This document shows, in pieces, positions 22,774 to 26,505 of a stretch of DNA of 26,505 nt; the stretch's first letter is position 1, and each line of letters begins with the position of its first letter. Source of the DNA: Paracoccaceae bacterium (GTDB taxonomy: Bacteria; Pseudomonadota; Alphaproteobacteria; Rhodobacterales; Rhodobacteraceae); assembly GCA_021647745.1 (NCBI GenBank), contig JAKIUB010000030.1:1-26505 (forward strand), read 5' to 3'. The translations under genes were made by a program, and so were the position numbers. The notes under the pieces were generated by a model. It was given only the letters and a program-made list of their open reading frames with translations. It ran no database searches and was not told the DNA's origin.

Positions 22774-25700
22774 AGGCTTTCCTTGATGGCGAGAGTTTTA
22801 ATATGTGGCACACCCCGACCGAGTGCGCCAATTTGGGTGATGCGGACGGTCAGGTTGCTGACAGCCCCGCCAAAATCGGCTGTCTGCATGGCGGTGGTGT
22901 AGGCAAAGGCGGGGGTGGCAACGGTCAGGGATCGCTTGACAGTTGCGCCAGACAGGATTTCCAGATCATAAGCCTCGGTGGCTTCCGACAGGGGCACATC
23001 GGTCAGCACCCAGCTATCGGCCGACAGCGATCGGTCGCACCGCAGCCAGCGCAAGGACAGATCACCATTTGCTTCCCGCCGCATTCGTAGTTGCGCGGGC
23101 GCGAAGGGCATCAGCCCGCGCCCGTTCGGGGTGAAGCTCTGCGCCTGCATGATGGCATCGGATGGTGCCGCGCTGGCCGGACCGATGCGCCAGTTCCACG
23201 GCAGGCCCAGATCGGCCTCGGTAATGGAGAGCGGCTGGAGGCCGGACCCAAGTATCACCACCCGCGCTCCGGTTGGTGCGGGGTTGCCCATGGCATCCCC
23301 CGTGCCACGCTGGCCGCGCAACAGACGGGTCAGACTGTAGCGACCGGAGGAAACCAGTTCCGCATTGCCGAACTGGATGACTTCCCAAGTGCCCAATGCG
23401 CTCTCGACAGCCAGCGCGTTAGCTCCGGCAAACATTTCGGTATCTGTGACGCTGGTCAGCGTGCCCGAGGAAATATCCAGCAGCAGTTCATTGCCATGGT
23501 CGAACCGGTTGAGCGGACCGGCCGGAAGATCGGCAACCAGCGCGCCAATCTGCGCCGCCTGCCCAATGGTGTCGAGCAGGGTAAAACCCGAAGTGTCCGC
23601 ACTGCGCCAGACGGCCGCCGTGCCATACCATGGTTTGGCGAACACTGCCGCATAAGGCCGGTGCGCCGGAACTGCATCAGAAATTTTCGGCAGGTCCATC
23701 AGGGCAATCTCCGCCGGACCATAAACAGTGGCCCCTGGCAGGTTCGCTGGTCGGTATTGCCCCGGTGGCAGGTCGTAAATCGTGGCATCTGTCCGGATTG
23801 CATCGATGGCCCGCGCGCCAGCATCATTGATGCGGGTGATGCGATAATCGATCAGGCGGCCGTCATTATTCAGGCTGATTACATCGCCGGGATCGAGCGT
23901 CAGACGCGAGGGTGGCAGTTTGGCCGTCAGGGTCTCGCGCCCGATCCAGGCTTCCATCAATGCGCGGCGACAGCGCCGGTCGGCCTCTTCCAGCGACACG
24001 GCCAGCGGGAAGCTTTCCGAGGCCACGCGGGCGGCCTCCACCGTGACGCGGCGCGCCTCGACCGTGGCGGCGTCGTATTCCTCGTCGGGGCGCACCAATT
24101 GCCATTTGAGGGCTTGCGGCAGCTCGGTTTCCTGCCCGCGTGTCAGTTCCATGATGTCACCGGAACTAGCCACCATGTCGTCTGGTACAATAGTCGATAT
24201 CGCCTGTTCGCCACGCGTCACAAACCGGATTACCCCGCCGCTTTCCACCGCATCAAAGCCGAAAAGCCGTGCCAGCGTTGAAATCGAGGCGCGCGGGCTT
24301 TCCAGCCCAGAAATCGCAAAGCCCGGCACGGTGTCGGAAAGTTCACTTACGTCGATCAGGCTGTCGTCCAGTCCGGCGCGGCGACAGAGTTCCCGCACCA
24401 GAGCGCCAAGCCCTGCCGCCCCGAGCCGACCGTTCAGCCAATGCCCGAGCCGCCAGTTGGGTGCATCGGCCCAAACATCCTCGCGGGCGGGGAAATCCGG
24501 ATAGGGCCGCGCATCCCATGTCCAGACCGCTGCCTCATTCATATCGATCATCGGGGCTGCGTATACGCTGCTGGTCGGATTATTGGCTGGATCACCCCAA
24601 TAGCCCAGCATCGCCTCGATATAGCGCCGTTGAATGGCCTCGTCCTGCCAGCCCCGCGAAAAGTATGGCAAGGCGCTTTCGGCCGACTTCGGGTCATAAA
24701 ACACATTCGGCTGGTTGGTGCCGCGATCGACAGCCGGACAGCCCAGTTCGGTAAAACGGATCGGTTTTGATTGCGGGATCCAGCCGGTCGGCGTTGCGCT
24801 TTCAACCCCGCCCGGGCGGTCATAATGCGCACTGCTCCACCACGCGCGGATGTCCTTGGGGCGGAAAACCCACGGCTTGTTGTAGGCCCCGTCGGTAATC
24901 GGTGTGCGAATCTGGGCGGTGCGGTCGGCATCGGAGGCATAGAACCAGTCGAACCCTTCTCCGCCCTCGATATTGCTGCGCAGATAGTCGAGGTCACGGA
25001 TAGAACCCCAGCCCGCTTGCGCATCGGCATGATTGAACCCGTCGCGCCAATCGGACAGGGGGAAATAATTGTCGATGCCGACGAAGTGGATATCCGGATC
25101 AGACCAGAGCGGGTCGAGGTGATAGAACAGATCTCCGGAGTCGTCCGTCGGCTGGTGCCCGAAATACTCCGACCAGTCGGCGGCGTAGCTGATGGCGGTT
25201 CCCGCCCCCAGAATGCCCGCAATATCAGCGGCCAGTTGCTTCAGTGCAGATACGACCGGATAGGTGGTTGCCCCATCGCGTATGGTGGTCAACCCACGTA
25301 GTTCCGAGCCGATCAGGAAGGCATCGACCCCACCTGCGGCGGCGCAGAGATGGGCGTAATGCAGGATCATGCGGCGGTAGCCCCAATCTGTGCCGCCAGT
25401 CCAGGAGACAATTTCGCCGCTAACCGCGAAGTCGGAAACCTGTGCATTGCCAAAAAACGTGGCGACCTGCATGGTGGCGCTTGCAGTTTTGTCCACCGTT
25501 CCGGCGTATCCCGCTGCCGGAGAGCAAGTAATCCGCCCGCGCCACGGATAATTCCCTTGCCCGATGGTTGCCGCGTTGTCGGTATAAGGGTCGGGCAGGA
25601 TGTTTCCCGCCGAAATATCCATCAGCAGGAACGGATAAAAGGTGACCCGCAGCCCTCGTGCCTTGATCTCCTGGATCGCCTGCACCACGGCAAAATCCGC

Positions 25701-26477
25701 TGGTGTGCCGCCATAAGCGGTCCGGCCGGTTGTATCAAGACTGATCACATAGGCAGTCGCCCGCGTGATGCCATTCACTGCCCAGCTTTTCGGGGTGGTT
25801 ATCTTGGTGGTGTTCTCGACCCCGGGCACGATCTGGCAGTTTCCGGCCCGCAGATCGGTGCCAAACCAGCTGACCACAAGCGAGATACTTTCGATGTTCG
25901 GCGCGGCGGCCTGTAACTGGTCGAGCGCCGCAACAATGTCGGGCACGGCGTTGGTAGTGTGCACGTTTTCGGACGCCGTGTTGCCGCCTGAACCGCGCGA
26001 GACGGGTTCGGTTGCATAGACGAACTCGCCAGTGCCCGGGATCAGGGTGATGGCGCGGATCATGCCTTCGGCGGTGTCGGATTCAACCACGGGGCGGAAC
26101 ACCTCGAAGGACAGCTGCGGGATACGATTGCCGAACTGCTCCAGCAGCAATTCCTCGAACATCACATAAGCCGTGCCGCGATACGCGGGCGCAAATCCGG
26201 CACCCATCTTGGCCTCGATGAACGGGTCCGGTTGCTGGGTCTCGTCGCCCTTGTAAATCCGCCATGTGACGTTTGAAAGATCGAGCGGTTTGCCATCAGC
26301 CCAGATGCGCCCGATGCCCGAAATAGGCCCTTCGCACAGAGCTACAGCAAAGGACGCGGAATAGAGGTAGGCCGTGGTGGTCACCTTCGGCCCACCGCCC
26401 TTGCCACCACCTTGGGTGGTCGTATTGACGGTTTCGGTGAAATCCGTCGCCCAGATGATGTTGCCGCCGATCCGCAT
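22770..26477 (-). CDS. GTA gp15-like phage tail protein with TIM-barrel (glycoside-hydrolase-like) domain
   Basis: 1235 codons from ATG 26477. A TIM-barrel-like region has FLIGSELRGL, YAADWSEYFG, FVGIDNYFPLSDWRDG and ITDGAYNKPWVF...RFTELGCPA, as in the GTA_TIM family. A Phage-tail_3-type region follows (about residues 720-900), then a C-terminal beta-rich part. These proteins form the tail-tip hub and contribute to host recognition and cell-wall entry. Homologues usually have another 50-90 residues ahead of YGRMR. Here the upstream frame reads VIPPI, a TAG codon (26486-26484), then GRMRIGG, so the conserved Tyr codon is an amber. The gene may therefore be a pseudogene continuing past the window edge, or be restarted at the ATG. 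Confidence 0.85.
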   Translation of the reverse strand: MRIGGNIIWATDFTETVNTTTQGGGKGGGPKVTTTAYLYSASFAVALCEGPISGIGRIWADGKPLDLSNVTWRIYKGDETQQPDPFIEAKMGAGFAPAYRGTAYVMFEELLLEQFGNRIPQLSFEVFRPVVESDTAEGMIRAITLIPGTGEFVYATEPVSRGSGGNTASENVHTTNAVPDIVAALDQLQAAAPNIESISLVVSWFGTDLRAGNCQIVPGVENTTKITTPKSWAVNGITRATAYVISLDTTGRTAYGGTPADFAVVQAIQEIKARGLRVTFYPFLLMDISAGNILPDPYTDNAATIGQGNYPWRGRITCSPAAGYAGTVDKTASATMQVATFFGNAQVSDFAVSGEIVSWTGGTDWGYRRMILHYAHLCAAAGGVDAFLIGSELRGLTTIRDGATTYPVVSALKQLAADIAGILGAGTAISYAADWSEYFGHQPTDDSGDLFYHLDPLWSDPDIHFVGIDNYFPLSDWRDGFNHADAQAGWGSIRDLDYLRSNIEGGEGFDWFYASDADRTAQIRTPITDGAYNKPWVFRPKDIRAWWSSAHYDRPGGVESATPTGWIPQSKPIRFTELGCPAVDRGTNQPNVFYDPKSAESALPYFSRGWQDEAIQRRYIEAMLGYWGDPANNPTSSVYAAPMIDMNEAAVWTWDARPYPDFPAREDVWADAPNWRLGHWLNGRLGAAGLGALVRELCRRAGLDDSLIDVSELSDTVPGFAISGLESPRASISTLARLFGFDAVESGGVIRFVTRGEQAISTIVPDDMVASSGDIMELTRGQETELPQALKWQLVRPDEEYDAATVEARRVTVEAARVASESFPLAVSLEEADRRCRRALMEAWIGRETLTAKLPPSRLTLDPGDVISLNNDGRLIDYRITRINDAGARAIDAIRTDATIYDLPPGQYRPANLPGATVYGPAEIALMDLPKISDAVPAHRPYAAVFAKPWYGTAAVWRSADTSGFTLLDTIGQAAQIGALVADLPAGPLNRFDHGNELLLDISSGTLTSVTDTEMFAGANALAVESALGTWEVIQFGNAELVSSGRYSLTRLLRGQRGTGDAMGNPAPTGARVVILGSGLQPLSITEADLGLPWNWRIGPASAAPSDAIMQAQSFTPNGRGLMPFAPAQLRMRREANGDLSLRWLRCDRSLSADSWVLTDVPLSEATEAYDLEILSGATVKRSLTVATPAFAYTTAMQTADFGGAVSNLTVRITQIGALGRGVPHIKTLAIKESL

Positions 26478-26505
26478 CCGGCCCTAGATTGGCGGAATTA
26501 CGGCC

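Overview
The window looks like part of an alphaproteobacterial chromosome. The tail protein at 22770-26477 resembles the TIM-barrel tail protein (gp15) of gene transfer agents, and it sits with DUF2793 and DUF6127 proteins, a combination typical of alphaproteobacterial prophages. The assignment rests on these families only; I cannot name a genus. By eye, the right third is clearly GC-richer than the left half, so the window appears to be a mosaic of segments acquired at different times.

Layout. (1) 1-1893, minus strand: a truncated polytopic membrane protein and an overlapping hypothetical gene. (2) 2085-2785: the 3' half of a tRNA-Leu gene, an inverted-repeat cluster, the N-terminus of a tyrosine integrase and a piece of a conjugative coupling protein. 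These are the debris of an integrated conjugative-type element. (3) 2930-12028, plus strand: a tandem array of about six modules. Each has a small exported protein or lipoprotein, immediately followed by an effector-like domain joined to RTX (calcium-binding) repeats. Three effector domains are HExxH zincins and two are copies of an unrecognised 'DPITGPGRF' domain. The modules share near-identical RTX DNA and are scarred by in-frame fusions, a stop, two frameshifts and truncations, so the array looks like a reservoir of exchangeable RTX toxin/immunity cassettes. (4) 12029-12352, minus strand: a scrap of a filamentous-haemagglutinin-type exoprotein. (5) 12462-12505: the 3' half of a tRNA-Cys gene, a candidate attachment site whose element lies to the right. 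(6) 12700-16535, minus strand: a ribbon-helix-helix regulator, a beta-class DNA methyltransferase and a type IIG-like protein with PD-ExK nuclease and N6-methyltransferase motifs. (7) 16867-19777, minus strand: a translationally coupled three-gene operon of an FGE-fold protein, a prokaryotic viperin (pVip) and a HicA-like small protein. (8) 20033-26505, minus strand: prophage tail and lysis genes, from the TIM-barrel tail protein through DUF2793, DUF6127 and M15 endolysin to an overlapping Rz/Rz1 spanin pair.

How it fits together. Parts 5-8 are best read as one end of a prophage whose late operon ends in the lysis genes, with two defence modules (pVip operon and restriction-modification) between the lysis cassette and a tRNA-Cys attachment-site remnant. 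Part 3 is the other main point of interest. In every module the putative immunity gene comes before the effector, often with overlapping stop and start codons, and the zincin modules are paired with an exported OB-fold protein resembling a catalytically dead staphylococcal nuclease. Functions in the array are inferred from architecture; none is demonstrated.
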